Assembly: GCA_964363305.1 (NCBI GenBank)
Contig: CAYIHX010000005.1
Coordinates: 68,797-132,796 of the forward strand
Length of the DNA stretch: 64,000 nt
DNA from: CAYIHX01 sp964363305
GTDB taxonomy: Bacteria > Bdellovibrionota > UBA1018
Direction: 5' to 3'
Under the pieces are notes generated by a model. The model did not search any database and was not told the origin of the DNA. It was given only the letters and a program-made list of their open reading frames with translations. The position numbers were made by a program, and so were the translations under genes. Every line of letters starts with the position of its first letter. Within the stretch, counting starts at the first letter, position 1. Below, piece after piece: positions 50,225 to 59,078 of the stretch.

Positions 50225-52246
50225 TTACAGTTTTGCCCCGTCCGCGCTGGCCGAGCCGATCGAGTACCCTCGGATCGAGACCGTGCCGCCGAACAGCACC
50301 GCCGGGGTGTATTGCTCGGTGTGAGTGGCGTCGACGTGTCGACCATCCCAGTAGTCGGTGATCGTCCCGGCCGTGTAGCTCACCGGTTGCTGGATGCGAT
50401 TCACCAGGTGCAGCATCACGGCGTAGCCCGGAGGGACATCGTCGAAGACTCGGCAGCTTGCGCGAGGCTCGAGTCGAAGACGAAGCGACAGCCCATCCCC
50501 TTCTTGTGGGAAGGCATTCAACGGACACTCCTTAGTGACTTCGGTGGAGGTGGCGCTCTCATCAGTGCCGCTCTCTTTCCGGTAGACGAATTTGAGAAAG
50601 AGCCCACCGAAGATCTGCTGAAGCTGCCCGACCGGCTGGTCGATGCGGATCATCAAAGGGTCTCTCCGCTCATAGGTCTTGGTGTCCACGTATTGATCCT
50701 GCGTTTCCGCGCAGCCTCGATCGACCGTGTAGGGCTTGCAATGGTAGTGGCGTTCGCTGCCGCCGGAGTCGCAGTCCATGAGCGTTTCCGTGCGTCGACG
50801 GATGCAGACCGGGTTGGAGGCATGACTTCTCGCCTCATGGCTGAGTTCACGCTGCTCCATCTCGATGAAGGAGGGCGTGATCTCCAGCAGGTCGCCGGCG
50901 AGAACGGTGAGGCCGGTTTCGATCGAGCGACCGTCGTTGCCGAGCGAGCGTCGGCATTGCGGACGTCCGCCCTCTCCGGTTTCGTTGCAACGACCTTCTA
51001 CCGCACTCTCTCCAATCACGATCGATCGATCCTGGAGGGGCTGAAGCTTGCTCCAGGTGAGATAGTTCTGCGTGGTGAGCGCGGTGCTCGAATGCTGCCA
51101 CGATACCGTGAAGGCGCGCTCGGCGGTGGCTCCATTGGGCACGATCTTCAGTTGCATGCAGCTTTGCGCCGCCATCCGGCATTCGATGACTTGAGTTTGC
51201 GCTTCCGCTGGCATCGGTTCGAAGAAGGCCTGAATCGCGAGGTCAACGACGCGATTGAGCGCATCGCCTTGCTCGCCTTGAATACCCACTTTGATGGCTT
51301 GTTGGCGCACGACCCGCTGAATTTTCGAACCCAGCTCGTGCCGGAACCAGTAGCCGCCTTCCGCCTGGATGGCGTTTTCGAGCGCATCGCGCAGGCGCGT
51401 GCGATCGAACTCAAGGCTCAGCTGGCTGACCGTGAACGGCACCCGTGTTTGATACGTGGCTCGAACATCGACGGCTCCGGCATAGAGCGCGTTTTCGAGC
51501 AGGTAACGGGCGTCGCCCTCGCTCAAGGTGAGTGAGGCGGTGAAGGGTCGATTCAGCGGACAGAAGTCTCCGCTCGTGGCATCTTGTGGGGTCAGGTCGT
51601 ACTCCTGATTGGCCACGCGCACGATGATCCGGGTCGGGCAACCAGGGAGAGGTGCGAGCTGCATGGCGCGACCTTCAGCCCGACTGACGTAGGCCTGCAA
51701 TCCCTCCGGGTCTTGCACGAGGAGGTCGCTCGGAAGGCGGATGGTTCCGACTCCACTCGGGGCGGTGATCTCGGCGGCGAGACCGTCGGCGAGCACGAGC
51801 GGGAACGAAAGAGTGACCGTGCCGTCCGGGTTTCTTCGGTGGGCGAGGCGAGCGCCGTCGCTGCTGCGATAGGCGAAGATGCGCGGGCCGATGAGGGCCG
51901 TCTCCCGCATCTGAGGGTTGTTGCGAATGAGGAAGACATTGGTTCTATAGGCGCCGGGAACAGGCAACGCCACAAGATCGGTTTGCTGGTACTGCGTGCG
52001 CCAGTAGTCTTGCTCTTCACGAGTCATCTGGGTTCGGTGCAGGGTGACGGATTGATCGGCCGCGGTCACGCTCTCGGTTGGCCACGGTCGCCGTTGGGCT
52101 GCTTCGTCTGAGGGGGGGCCATGGGGAGTTGCCTCGGGAGCAGGCTCTTCGAGACGGTAGCCGCAGCCCATCAGGGTGAGTAGGGCCGTAGTGATGAGTG
52201 ATGCGAGCCAGATGCTGAGGTAGAACTTTCGGTCTTTCGTGATCAT
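50225..52246 (-). CDS. Large lipoprotein of unknown function
   Basis: A 673-residue protein. The ATG at 52246 (GGAG upstream) starts a lipoprotein signal, SIWLASLITTALLTLMGC, with the modified Cys at about residue 28. The frame is open 37 codons further upstream but that part lacks a signal. The mature protein has no recognised domain. It is rich in beta-type sequence, with eight or so Cys residues in the C-terminal half (around TLMDCDSGG, HYHCKPY, RGCAETQ, KECPLN). A long antisense frame exists within it but has no credible signals. The protein is probably anchored to the outer or inner membrane. No function is proposed. Confidence 0.72.
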   Translation of the reverse strand: MITKDRKFYLSIWLASLITTALLTLMGCGYRLEEPAPEATPHGPPSDEAAQRRPWPTESVTAADQSVTLHRTQMTREEQDYWRTQYQQTDLVALPVPGAYRTNVFLIRNNPQMRETALIGPRIFAYRSSDGARLAHRRNPDGTVTLSFPLVLADGLAAEITAPSGVGTIRLPSDLLVQDPEGLQAYVSRAEGRAMQLAPLPGCPTRIIVRVANQEYDLTPQDATSGDFCPLNRPFTASLTLSEGDARYLLENALYAGAVDVRATYQTRVPFTVSQLSLEFDRTRLRDALENAIQAEGGYWFRHELGSKIQRVVRQQAIKVGIQGEQGDALNRVVDLAIQAFFEPMPAEAQTQVIECRMAAQSCMQLKIVPNGATAERAFTVSWQHSSTALTTQNYLTWSKLQPLQDRSIVIGESAVEGRCNETGEGGRPQCRRSLGNDGRSIETGLTVLAGDLLEITPSFIEMEQRELSHEARSHASNPVCIRRRTETLMDCDSGGSERHYHCKPYTVDRGCAETQDQYVDTKTYERRDPLMIRIDQPVGQLQQIFGGLFLKFVYRKESGTDESATSTEVTKECPLNAFPQEGDGLSLRLRLEPRASCRVFDDVPPGYAVMLHLVNRIQQPVSYTAGTITDYWDGRHVDATHTEQYTPAVLFGGTVSIRGYSIGSASADGAKL

Positions 52247-52428
52247 GATTTGAATCTCCGGGGTTTGAAGTGCCTCATCGACCGAGAGCAAGGGGCGGGC
52301 CAGGACCGGGGAGAGAATAAAGAAGGGCTCGGGTTGCAGGTGCCTGCTCGAACCCACGCGGCCTGTGGGCTGAAGCCCACGACTCGGAGTGGCTTGGTAA
52401 GTTTGTGAGGATCTGGCATGTATCGTTC

Positions 52429-53187
52429 ATGGACTTGCAGGAGAGCGCATTGGCGAATCAGCTGACGCAGCAGGGGTTTCGGCACCCCTGGGAACGGGCG
52501 CGATTTCGGTTTTTTGATCGCGTTCTGAGACGAGGCTGGAAGAACGGGGACCGCGTTCTTGATGTCGGCGCCGGTGACGGCTGGTTTGCCGAGCAACTCT
52601 TGCTGAATCACTGGGTGGTTTCGCGCGTGGTCTGCTGGGATTCCGGCTATTCCGACGCGAGTTTCGCCGTGAAGGAGGGGGCGCGCCTGGAGCGCACGGC
52701 ATCTCAGCCGACTGAAAAGTTTGAGAAAATCCTACTCCTCGATGTCTTAGAACACGTGGATGGCGATGCCGCGTTTCTCAAAGGAATCGTCGAACAAAAC
52801 CTGGCGCCGCGCGGGGAGGTGCTGATTTCGGTGCCGGCCTGGCAGCCGCTTTTCAGCGCCCATGATCGTTTTTTGAGGCATTTTCGGCGTTATTCATTCG
52901 AGCAGCTTCGCGTGTTGGTTCGGAGTGCCGATCTCGAAGTGGTTGCGAGCGGGGGCTTGTTTCATTCGTTGCTGTTGCCGCGCGCGTTAAGCGTGGTGCG
53001 GGAGCGTTTATTTCGGCGCACCGGTCCGGAGGTCGGGCTCGCCTCCTGGAATCATGGCCCCCTTGTGACGGGCTTGATCGGCTTCGCGTTGGCGATCGAC
53101 AATCTGTTTTCGTTTCTTTTCTCTCGATGGGGTTGGCAGGTTCCAGGCTTGAGTGGGTGGGTGCGATGTCGCAAGCGCGGGGAGTAG
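52429..53187 (+). CDS. Class I SAM-dependent methyltransferase
   Basis: A 252-residue methyltransferase. The core has DRVLDVGAGDGWFAEQLL (motif I), a strand ending VVCWDSG, then KILLLDVLEHVDGDAAFL, typical of methyltransf_11/23 enzymes, and RGEVLISVPAWQPLFSAHDRFLRHFRRYS. The last is the H-D-x-x-L/x-H-x-R-RY block often found in sugar or lipid carrier methyltransferases. The ATG at 52429 is chosen; a GTG at 52405 is possible. A hydrophobic segment near residues 220-240 may attach it to the membrane. It overlaps by 22 bases the next GT2 gene, so they are coupled. Confidence 0.8.
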   Translation: MDLQESALANQLTQQGFRHPWERARFRFFDRVLRRGWKNGDRVLDVGAGDGWFAEQLLLNHWVVSRVVCWDSGYSDASFAVKEGARLERTASQPTEKFEKILLLDVLEHVDGDAAFLKGIVEQNLAPRGEVLISVPAWQPLFSAHDRFLRHFRRYSFEQLRVLVRSADLEVVASGGLFHSLLLPRALSVVRERLFRRTGPEVGLASWNHGPLVTGLIGFALAIDNLFSFLFSRWGWQVPGLSGWVRCRKRGE

Positions 53188-53903
53188 CCGTTGTTCCTTG
53201 TTATAATGAGGAGCGGCGATTTGTCGGTGCTTCTTTTGCGCTCCTGGTGAAGGCCGGGGCCCGCGTGCTCTTTGTGGACGATGGTTCGCGGGATGGAACT
53301 TTGGGCGCTCTTCAGCGTTTTCAGGCGGAGTGCGCGGCGGGTGAGGTGGAGATCTTGTCGCTGCCTCGGAACGGGGGCAAGGCGGAAGCCGTTCGCCAGG
53401 GAATGGCGCATGCTTTGACGCGAGGGGCGGCTTGGGTGGGTTATCTCGACGCCGACGGGGCGACGCCGGCTGCTGAGTTTCTGCGACTCGTGCATGAGCT
53501 GGAGACTCGCCCGGTCAAAGTGGTGCTGGGTTCGCGGGTGAATCTGCTGGGGACTCGCATCGAGCGGACGGCGTTGCGACATTACCTGGGCCGGATCTTC
53601 GCCACGGTGGCCTCGATGTCGCTGCGTTTGTCGGTGTATGACACGCAGTGCGGGGCAAAGGTTTTTCGTTCGACGGAGGCGATTCAGCGCGCGGTTGAGC
53701 GGAAGTTCTCCTCCCGCTGGGTGTTTGACGTCGAGCTGATCGGACGACTTTTGAACGGGGGATTAAACGCGCGAGATTTTGTTGAGGTCCCTTTGCAGGA
53801 GTGGCGGGATATCGCCGGTTCGAAGTTGGGTCTGCGGGCGATGCTTCGAGCGGGTTACGATCTATTGAAGCTTTTGCTGCGTCGGAGAGAGGGGTTCGAC
53901 TAG
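53166..53903 (+). CDS. Dolichyl-phosphate-mannose-synthase-like GT2 glycosyltransferase
   Basis: A 245-residue GT2 enzyme like polyprenyl-phosphate sugar synthases. GVAVVPCYNEERRF opens the GT-A domain. VLFVDDGSRDGT and GKAEAVRQGMAHAL (the GKxxAxRxG helix) bind the nucleotide sugar, and VGYLDADGATPAAEF holds the DxD metal site. VYDTQCGAKVFR and SSRWVFDVELIGRL are also family signatures. No C-terminal membrane helix is present, so it is like the soluble type. It may load a sugar on a lipid carrier for use by the GT-C-like membrane proteins upstream; this link is inferred. It starts within the methyltransferase gene. Confidence 0.88.
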   Translation: MSQARGVAVVPCYNEERRFVGASFALLVKAGARVLFVDDGSRDGTLGALQRFQAECAAGEVEILSLPRNGGKAEAVRQGMAHALTRGAAWVGYLDADGATPAAEFLRLVHELETRPVKVVLGSRVNLLGTRIERTALRHYLGRIFATVASMSLRLSVYDTQCGAKVFRSTEAIQRAVERKFSSRWVFDVELIGRLLNGGLNARDFVEVPLQEWRDIAGSKLGLRAMLRAGYDLLKLLLRRREGFD

Positions 53904-54520
53904 CGCATTCCTGGAATCATCGGGCCCATCATTTGAGTGCCGGGCAGGAACGGCGCGCCGGTGAAGTTTTGTTTGCGTTTGAGGAGGCGAGCCTTCTCAA
54001 AAGGGGTCCAGTAGTTCAGCGCCACGGTGGTGACGTCGAGCTTCCAGTAGAATTCGAATTTTGAAAGATCGGCGAGGCTTTGTTTCCCTTCAGGAAGCTC
54101 GAAGAAGATGCTGGCGATCCGACTTTCACTGGTCCGGATGTTGAGCCACGGCAGGAGATCGGAATCGGCCTTCACGATGAGCGGCGCGATTCCAGTGGTT
54201 CCTTCAAAGCGAATACGGCAGTCGTTGAGGTTGATCTTCCAATCGGCGCGATCGCGATTGGAGATCAGCAGATGCATCCAGAGGGCGTGAACTTTTCCGC
54301 GCCCCGGAACTTCGACCCGCTCGAATCCGTAGGAGTCGACTCGGATGTAACTCTCTTTGCTGTCGGGCGGGTAAGGATACGTGGCTCCGGGGACTTGCTT
54401 GGGCGTGTGCTCGGTATTTTCGGTGGGCGCGTAGTGAAACTGGGCGCCGGCGCACCCGAGGAGCGTTCCCCCGAGAAGGCTCATGAACAGGAGGTGGTTG
54501 GAGAGACGCACTGCGCGCAT
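53900..54520 (-). CDS. Lipoprotein of unknown function
   Basis: A 206-residue protein with a lipoprotein signal peptide, HLLFMSLLGGTLLGCAG (Cys at about residue 23). The mature part has GRGKVHALWMHLLISNRDRADWKINLNDCRIRF, of immunoglobulin-like, beta-rich character. It then continues to a Pro/Met-rich C-terminus (PFLPGTQMMGPMIPGMR). Such short lipoproteins with a DUF-like beta domain are common in envelope clusters, but I cannot name the family. It overlaps the end of the GT2 gene by four bases in convergent orientation. Confidence 0.65.
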   Translation of the reverse strand: MRAVRLSNHLLFMSLLGGTLLGCAGAQFHYAPTENTEHTPKQVPGATYPYPPDSKESYIRVDSYGFERVEVPGRGKVHALWMHLLISNRDRADWKINLNDCRIRFEGTTGIAPLIVKADSDLLPWLNIRTSESRIASIFFELPEGKQSLADLSKFEFYWKLDVTTVALNYWTPFEKARLLKRKQNFTGAPFLPGTQMMGPMIPGMR

Positions 54521-54576
54521 GGCGAGAGACTAGCTTAAGGAGTGACAAAGAGGAAGCGACCTGCCATTTTTCAGCG

Positions 54577-55389
54577 ATGCTTTGGATTTTGATCACGGCA
54601 CTAGCCCTCGCGGGGTCGGTAGAGGAGCGTGCGTGCACGAAATCCAAGCGCCACGAAGGGCTGGTGGCCTGGCAGCGGAGTCTTTATAGAGATCGCGCGT
54701 TGCGGGAGGCGACCGGCGGAGTGATCGATCTCGAACTGCGAGACCGTTTTCAGGCGATGACCAGCGACGCTCTTTTTGGACGAGCGGGCTCAGTCCTTCA
54801 CCGTCGAAACAGCGAGCTCCTCGCGCAGTACGCCCGGCGATTGGAGAAAGCGGGGCTGGAGTGGCCCGCAAAATTCGGTAGGCAAGTAATTCGGGCGATC
54901 GAAGCGAAGTTGAAGCCAGCCGAGATTCGGCAGCTGGGGTTGCGCAGGGTGGAGTTCGTTCCGGTTCGGCGCTGGCCCTCTTTTGCGTCGGGCCCGGAGC
55001 TGCTGAGGTCTTGTGGAAACGATCTTTTGGAAGCCGGCGTTGCGTTACATCATGATCGAGTGGTGCTTTGTCCGGGCGCTCTTTTGAGGACGGGCGTTTC
55101 GGCCTGGGGTGTGGAGGTTCGTGCTCCGGTGGCGGATTCACCGTCGGAAGGCGAGCCACTGGCGGTGAAGTACTCGGAGGACCAACTGTGGGGCTGGGCG
55201 CTGGAAGCGCTGCGAGCCTGGGGTGAGCGGGCCTCGGAGGGTCGAAAAGATCGTGAGGAGTGGCGTGCGCTTCTTCGGCGCGCGTTAGCAGCGGCGAGCG
55301 GCTCTTCGGAGACCTGGAAGATCATGAACTACGAACCGATGTGCGGGACGTCGGCGGCGACTCGGGTATTCAACGCACCAGCTGAGTAA
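54577..55389 (+). CDS. Possible exported protein of unknown function
   Basis: A 270-residue protein with a short hydrophobic start, MLWILITALALAGSVEERAC, that could be a signal peptide or a weak lipobox-like end. The rest is Arg/Glu/Ala-rich and mainly helical, with paired Cys in RSCGNDLLEAG, VVLCPGA and PMCGTSA. No family is recognised. The start lies 56 bases from a divergent lipoprotein gene. Its last 20 bases overlap the convergent Ppx/GppA gene. High GC content gives many shadow frames in this area, so reality of the gene is likely but not certain. Confidence 0.55.
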   Translation: MLWILITALALAGSVEERACTKSKRHEGLVAWQRSLYRDRALREATGGVIDLELRDRFQAMTSDALFGRAGSVLHRRNSELLAQYARRLEKAGLEWPAKFGRQVIRAIEAKLKPAEIRQLGLRRVEFVPVRRWPSFASGPELLRSCGNDLLEAGVALHHDRVVLCPGALLRTGVSAWGVEVRAPVADSPSEGEPLAVKYSEDQLWGWALEALRAWGERASEGRKDREEWRALLRRALAAASGSSETWKIMNYEPMCGTSAATRVFNAPAE

Positions 55390-56887
55390 TGAGCTTTTTC
55401 TTGAAGAGGGCTTCGAAAAGATCCTTTTTTTGTTCGATGCGCAGCAGCTCAAGATCGATCGGGCCCTGACCGGACACCGACAGGTGAACGTTCTTCCCTC
55501 GGATGCTGATCTTTCGGATGCGGACGGTCCCCTGGTGTCCACGGTCGAGCGCGTCCGCGATACGAAGGAATGAGAGAATTTTGAGAAACGCGTCTTTTCG
55601 CTGAGCGGAGACTTTGGCGGAACCACCGAGCTTAACGTTGTCGGTGTCGATCGCTCCGGCTCCGCGGTGGTGCAGGCAGAGCTGCGCGATGAACTCGTTC
55701 TCCCAGGGATCCATCGAAGGGAAATCGGCGTTTTTGACAATGTAGTACGAATGCTGTTCGTGATGGGTCGGAGTGATGGCTTCTCCCACGTCATGCAGAA
55801 TCGCAGCCGCGGTGAGGTACATTTTCCATTTCGGTGCGAGGCGATGAATTCGCCTGAGCCTGTCGAATAGAAGTTCGGACAACTTCGCGACCGCTTCGAG
55901 GTGAACTTGGTTCATGCCGAAGCGCTGCGCGCTGGCGAGAAGATCAGGGAGGTGGAATGCGATGGGCGATGATTGGGTGGACCGCAGAAGTTGGAGCTGC
56001 TCTTCGAGAATGCCGTCCCGCAGGGAGTACTCGGTGAGTAGGACTTGTTTGGTCTTGAGCGCCTGGAGAATCTCGTCGAGCAGCACGGCGCCGGCCAGAA
56101 TCATGTCGGCCCGCTTCTCCTCCATCTGCGGAAGCGCCAGGAGCTGCGCGGTCGTCATCTTGCTCATCGTTTTGACGAGCTTGGTGAGCTGGTTTCCTTC
56201 GAAGCTTTTCGCGTGAAAATTGTTGCGAATGATTCGCGCCAGCGCGCGGGCCGTACCCGAGGAGGCGTAGACCTCAGCGGCCTTCGGCCATTCGTCGGCG
56301 ATGAAGCGCGGTAGAACGACGCTCTTGATGTAACGTCGGAGATGGGGAATGGCGTCCGAGTTTTTCGGAGGGCTGCTCTTCAGGAAGACCTGCTGAAGTC
56401 GAGCCGTTCCGAGGGGGAAGCTTTCTGAATGGAGGAGTTGGCGGTTTCGAATGATGCTGACTTCGGTGCTTCCCCCTCCGATGTCGATGAGAGCGATCTT
56501 TTTTCGATCAGCGGTCTCGTGCGCGAGAACACCTAGCGCGATGAGACGGGCTTCTTCTTCTCCGGAAATCACACGGAGGTCGATCCCGGTTTTGGCTTTC
56601 ACAGACGCGAGGAAGCGTTTGGAATCGACTGCTTCTCGAAGTGCGCTCGTCCCGAACGCCACGATTTTATTGGTATGAAGCACCTGGGCCGTGTGCTTGA
56701 AACTCGCAAAGGCCTGAAGCGTTCGGCGAATGGCCTGCGGGTCGAGCTTTCCGTCGATGAAAACACCTTGGCCTAGCCGCACCATGAGTTTCTCACGGTG
56801 AAGCCGCCTCACCTGGGAACCTGGCCCAAGCTGGTGCACGTCGAAGCGCACCGAGTTGGTTCCGAGGTCGATGATCGCTAGTCTCAT
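55370..56887 (-). CDS. Exopolyphosphatase / pppGpp phosphatase (Ppx/GppA)
   Basis: A 505-residue ASKHA-fold enzyme that hydrolyses inorganic polyphosphate and/or converts pppGpp to ppGpp. The N-terminal phosphate motif is LAIIDLGTNSVRF, and the catalytic region has VISGEEEARLI (Glu) and ALIDIGGGSTEVSII. The second ATPase-like motif is VYASSGTARALA. The C-terminal domain is HD-like (AAILHDVGEAITPTHHEQHSYYI), as in long Ppx proteins. Length and domain order fit Ppx/GppA. It is followed upstream by a small basic ORF and a PfkB gene on the same strand. Which of the two activities dominates cannot be decided. Confidence 0.9.
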   Translation of the reverse strand: MRLAIIDLGTNSVRFDVHQLGPGSQVRRLHREKLMVRLGQGVFIDGKLDPQAIRRTLQAFASFKHTAQVLHTNKIVAFGTSALREAVDSKRFLASVKAKTGIDLRVISGEEEARLIALGVLAHETADRKKIALIDIGGGSTEVSIIRNRQLLHSESFPLGTARLQQVFLKSSPPKNSDAIPHLRRYIKSVVLPRFIADEWPKAAEVYASSGTARALARIIRNNFHAKSFEGNQLTKLVKTMSKMTTAQLLALPQMEEKRADMILAGAVLLDEILQALKTKQVLLTEYSLRDGILEEQLQLLRSTQSSPIAFHLPDLLASAQRFGMNQVHLEAVAKLSELLFDRLRRIHRLAPKWKMYLTAAAILHDVGEAITPTHHEQHSYYIVKNADFPSMDPWENEFIAQLCLHHRGAGAIDTDNVKLGGSAKVSAQRKDAFLKILSFLRIADALDRGHQGTVRIRKISIRGKNVHLSVSGQGPIDLELLRIEQKKDLFEALFKKKLITQLVR

Positions 56888-56896
56888 TATGGCTCG

Positions 56897-57043
56897 TTAA
56901 GCCATCGTGCGTGCATTGCGGAAGAGGTGCTTTTTACTTCGGCGGTGGGCGACTTTATGTCGTGAGGGAGCAGTGCCTTCTTTGTGGGCGCGTGCTTGAT
57001 CTCGGGACATTTTCTTGTTCATTGCACGAATTCGTTTTGCCAT
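56897..57043 (-). CDS. Possible small basic protein
   Basis: A 48-codon ORF on the same strand as its neighbours, MAKRIRAMNKKMSRDQARAH... to ...RNARTMA, ending 9 bases before the Ppx/GppA start. Nearly 40 percent of residues are Lys, Arg or His. This suggests a nucleic-acid or ribosome-associated peptide if it is translated. The ribosome-binding site is weak, and no known family is recognised. It fills the otherwise empty interval between two real genes and keeps frame throughout. Confidence 0.35.
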   Translation of the reverse strand: MAKRIRAMNKKMSRDQARAHKEGTAPSRHKVAHRRSKKHLFRNARTMA

Positions 57044-57069
57044 AGTGCGTGGGACGCTATCATGGGCTC

Positions 57070-58068
57070 CTAGAGTGGCTCAAGCGTCGATTCTCGGATC
57101 TTGATTTGAGTGACCAGCCGCCGAACTTCGTTCGCTCGGCCGAGGGTGGTTCCGATGACTTGGGCCGTGGCCGAGCCCGCGGCGAGGCCCCAGCGGAGGC
57201 ATTCCGCCAGGATGGCGGGACTCGCTTCTTCAACGTCGGCCCTGGTATGGATGCCGCGTCGCACTAATCGATCGCAGAAGCCTCCCACAAAGGAGTCCCC
57301 CGCTCCGACGCTGCCCTTGGCTTGAATGGGCGGAGGGGTCCCTTCGAGTCGATGCGAAGAGGTGACCAGCCAAGCCCCGCGGGCGCCGAGGGAGAGGCAC
57401 ACGATGGGGAAATACTTTTGGAGTTCTCGGCAGGCCATGAGGAGGTCGGCGTCGGAGGGAAGGGCTCTTCCACTCCACTCCTCCAGTTCGAGCTGGTTTG
57501 GTTTTACGAAGAGCAGGCGATCGCGGTCTTTGGCTCGAAGTTTTTCGGTGAAAGCGCGCAAGGGCTTGGCCGGAATATCGATGACGGCTCCGATCTGGGT
57601 CGATTGGAGTGCTCTGACGAGGCGGAGGTGAAAATTTGAGGGGCAGCCCTGGGGCAGGCTGCCGCCGAGGACGAGGAGGCCGGGTTTTTTCAGGGAAGAA
57701 ATTTTTCGTAGGAGGTTTTTTTGTTCAGCGCTGGTGACGCGAGGGCCAGGGAAGGTCAGGCGCGTCTGTTGATGGGTATCGAGTCGCGTGACGGTGACGT
57801 TGGTTCGGGTTTGGCCCCGAATGGGGGTGAATGCGCAGGTGACTCCTTCGTCTCGGAGTTGGGCCCGGATTTCCTCCCCCACGGCTCCACCGAGGAATCC
57901 GAGGGCTTCGACCGGGCCTTTGAGTCGAGAAATGATTCGAGCCGCATTGATGCCATTGCCTCCGGGATCGCGTTGTGCGGAAAAAACGGAGTTTTTCTCG
58001 TTGGGCAGGAGGGTGTCGACGATTCCGGAGAGGTCGAGGGCGGGATTCGGAGTGACTGTGGTAATCAT
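57070..58068 (-). CDS. PfkB-family sugar kinase (1-phosphofructokinase/tagatose-6-P kinase-like)
   Basis: A 332-residue ribokinase-fold kinase. ITTVTPNPALDLSGIVD at the start is typical of the 1-phosphofructokinase/tagatose-6-phosphate kinase branch. The first PfkB signature is DPGGNGINAARIISRL, and the second, with the catalytic Asp, is KGSVGAGDSFVGGF. Phosphate from ATP goes to a sugar or sugar phosphate. No PTS or fructose genes are seen, so the substrate may be fructose-6-P as in some Bdellovibrio-like glycolysis, which is a guess. ATG at 58068 is used. Confidence 0.87.
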   Translation of the reverse strand: MITTVTPNPALDLSGIVDTLLPNEKNSVFSAQRDPGGNGINAARIISRLKGPVEALGFLGGAVGEEIRAQLRDEGVTCAFTPIRGQTRTNVTVTRLDTHQQTRLTFPGPRVTSAEQKNLLRKISSLKKPGLLVLGGSLPQGCPSNFHLRLVRALQSTQIGAVIDIPAKPLRAFTEKLRAKDRDRLLFVKPNQLELEEWSGRALPSDADLLMACRELQKYFPIVCLSLGARGAWLVTSSHRLEGTPPPIQAKGSVGAGDSFVGGFCDRLVRRGIHTRADVEEASPAILAECLRWGLAAGSATAQVIGTTLGRANEVRRLVTQIKIRESTLEPL

Positions 58069-58173
58069 GAAGTTTTGTATATCGCGATTACGAAGTGACG
58101 CATTGCGAAACTATGGGTTGCATTTTTTGGTGCACGGCGTTATCTGGGCGACATTCTCAAATTGGAGGGAATT

Positions 58174-58935
58174 ATGAAATTAAATATCAGCCGTTTGGCT
58201 GTTCTTGCTCTGTTGTCTGTTTCCGCTATCTTCTCAGGCTGTAATCCTGAAGCTGCTCCCGTATTTAATCCAGATGGTCTTTGGGATTTCACCCTGGATC
58301 GCTTCGAAGCTTTCTCGACTTACACAGAAACTTCTCTCAACATGGCGACTTCCTTCGACATCGAAGCCACTGTTCCCCCAGGCACCGACCTCACGGTCGC
58401 TACCGCCGTACCGGTCACCTTCAATTCCGTGACCCGCGAGGTAACCTTTGTGACCGCAACCGGCATTGTCGACGCAAGCAACGAAGCGGAGCTCGCCTAC
58501 ATGGAAACCGTAGTGCCGATCGGCGGATATGCCTGTACCGGGGTGACCTATGAGCGCGTGAGCGTTAAATTCCTCGGGGATGAAGGCCACACCGCCGAGC
58601 TTCGGGTGGAAGAAGGCTATCAGCTGCAAGACACCGCTGTGTCAATGAACTGCACGGACCTTCTCTTGATGGCGAAGACGAACATCGAGGCGACGATGGT
58701 CGTTCCGACCGAGATCTCGACCGCCGTGTTTTTAGGCGGCTTGCGGATCGAGACGCTTGAATTCGCTCGCACCTGGGGCGTGGCTCAGGTCATTTCCGGC
58801 GAGCGGACGTCCGCTTCGGAAGATCGTTCGGCTGGCGGAGAGGTAGTCACCTACAATTTCCATCTTCAGACTGAAGCCCTTCGTGCTCTTCGCGATCGCA
58901 TGGGCGCCGCGATTTTCAGCCGCGTCGCTCGATAA
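58174..58935 (+). CDS. Lipoprotein of unknown function
   Basis: A 253-residue lipoprotein. The ATG at 58174 follows GGAGGG at a good distance. The signal sequence LAVLALLSVSAIFSGC ends in a lipobox with Cys at about residue 22. The mature protein is beta-type and acidic. Two further Cys residues, in GGYACTGV and SMNCTDL, may pair. No known domain is recognised. It has its own strong terminator at 58966, so it is probably monocistronic and well expressed. It is divergent from the PfkB gene. Confidence 0.72.
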   Translation: MKLNISRLAVLALLSVSAIFSGCNPEAAPVFNPDGLWDFTLDRFEAFSTYTETSLNMATSFDIEATVPPGTDLTVATAVPVTFNSVTREVTFVTATGIVDASNEAELAYMETVVPIGGYACTGVTYERVSVKFLGDEGHTAELRVEEGYQLQDTAVSMNCTDLLLMAKTNIEATMVVPTEISTAVFLGGLRIETLEFARTWGVAQVISGERTSASEDRSAGGEVVTYNFHLQTEALRALRDRMGAAIFSRVAR

Positions 58936-58965
58936 TCCAGCTGCGGTTTCCGTCATTCACTTTAG

Positions 58966-59002
58966 GTCCCCAAAAGCAATGCTTTTGGGGACGTTTTTGT
59001 TT
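58966..59002 (+). terminator. Rho-independent terminator
   Basis: A perfect 12-bp stem, GTCCCCAAAAGC (58966-58977) with GCTTTTGGGGAC (58981-58992), closes a 3-base AAT loop. It is followed by GTTTTTGTTT. It lies about 30 bases after the stop of the lipoprotein gene and is the clearest intrinsic terminator in the window. Confidence 0.92.
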
Positions 59003-59078
59003 ATCTATTTCAGCTAGTTAAGCAGTTTGGCATCCGGTGCTGGGTCAGCTATCCTGGAGAAAGAGGAAACGGACGTCC

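Noticed and set aside
50312..51535. 407-codon plus-strand frame antisense to the large lipoprotein gene
   Set aside because: No ribosome-binding site or recognisable motif; the minus-strand gene has a lipoprotein signal, a Shine-Dalgarno and spans the whole region. Judged a GC-driven shadow.
52365..52380. GTGGGCTGAAGCCCAC palindrome between divergent lipoprotein and methyltransferase genes
   Set aside because: A single 7-bp stem with a 2-base loop and no second copy noticed; could be chance or part of a promoter, so not listed as a feature.
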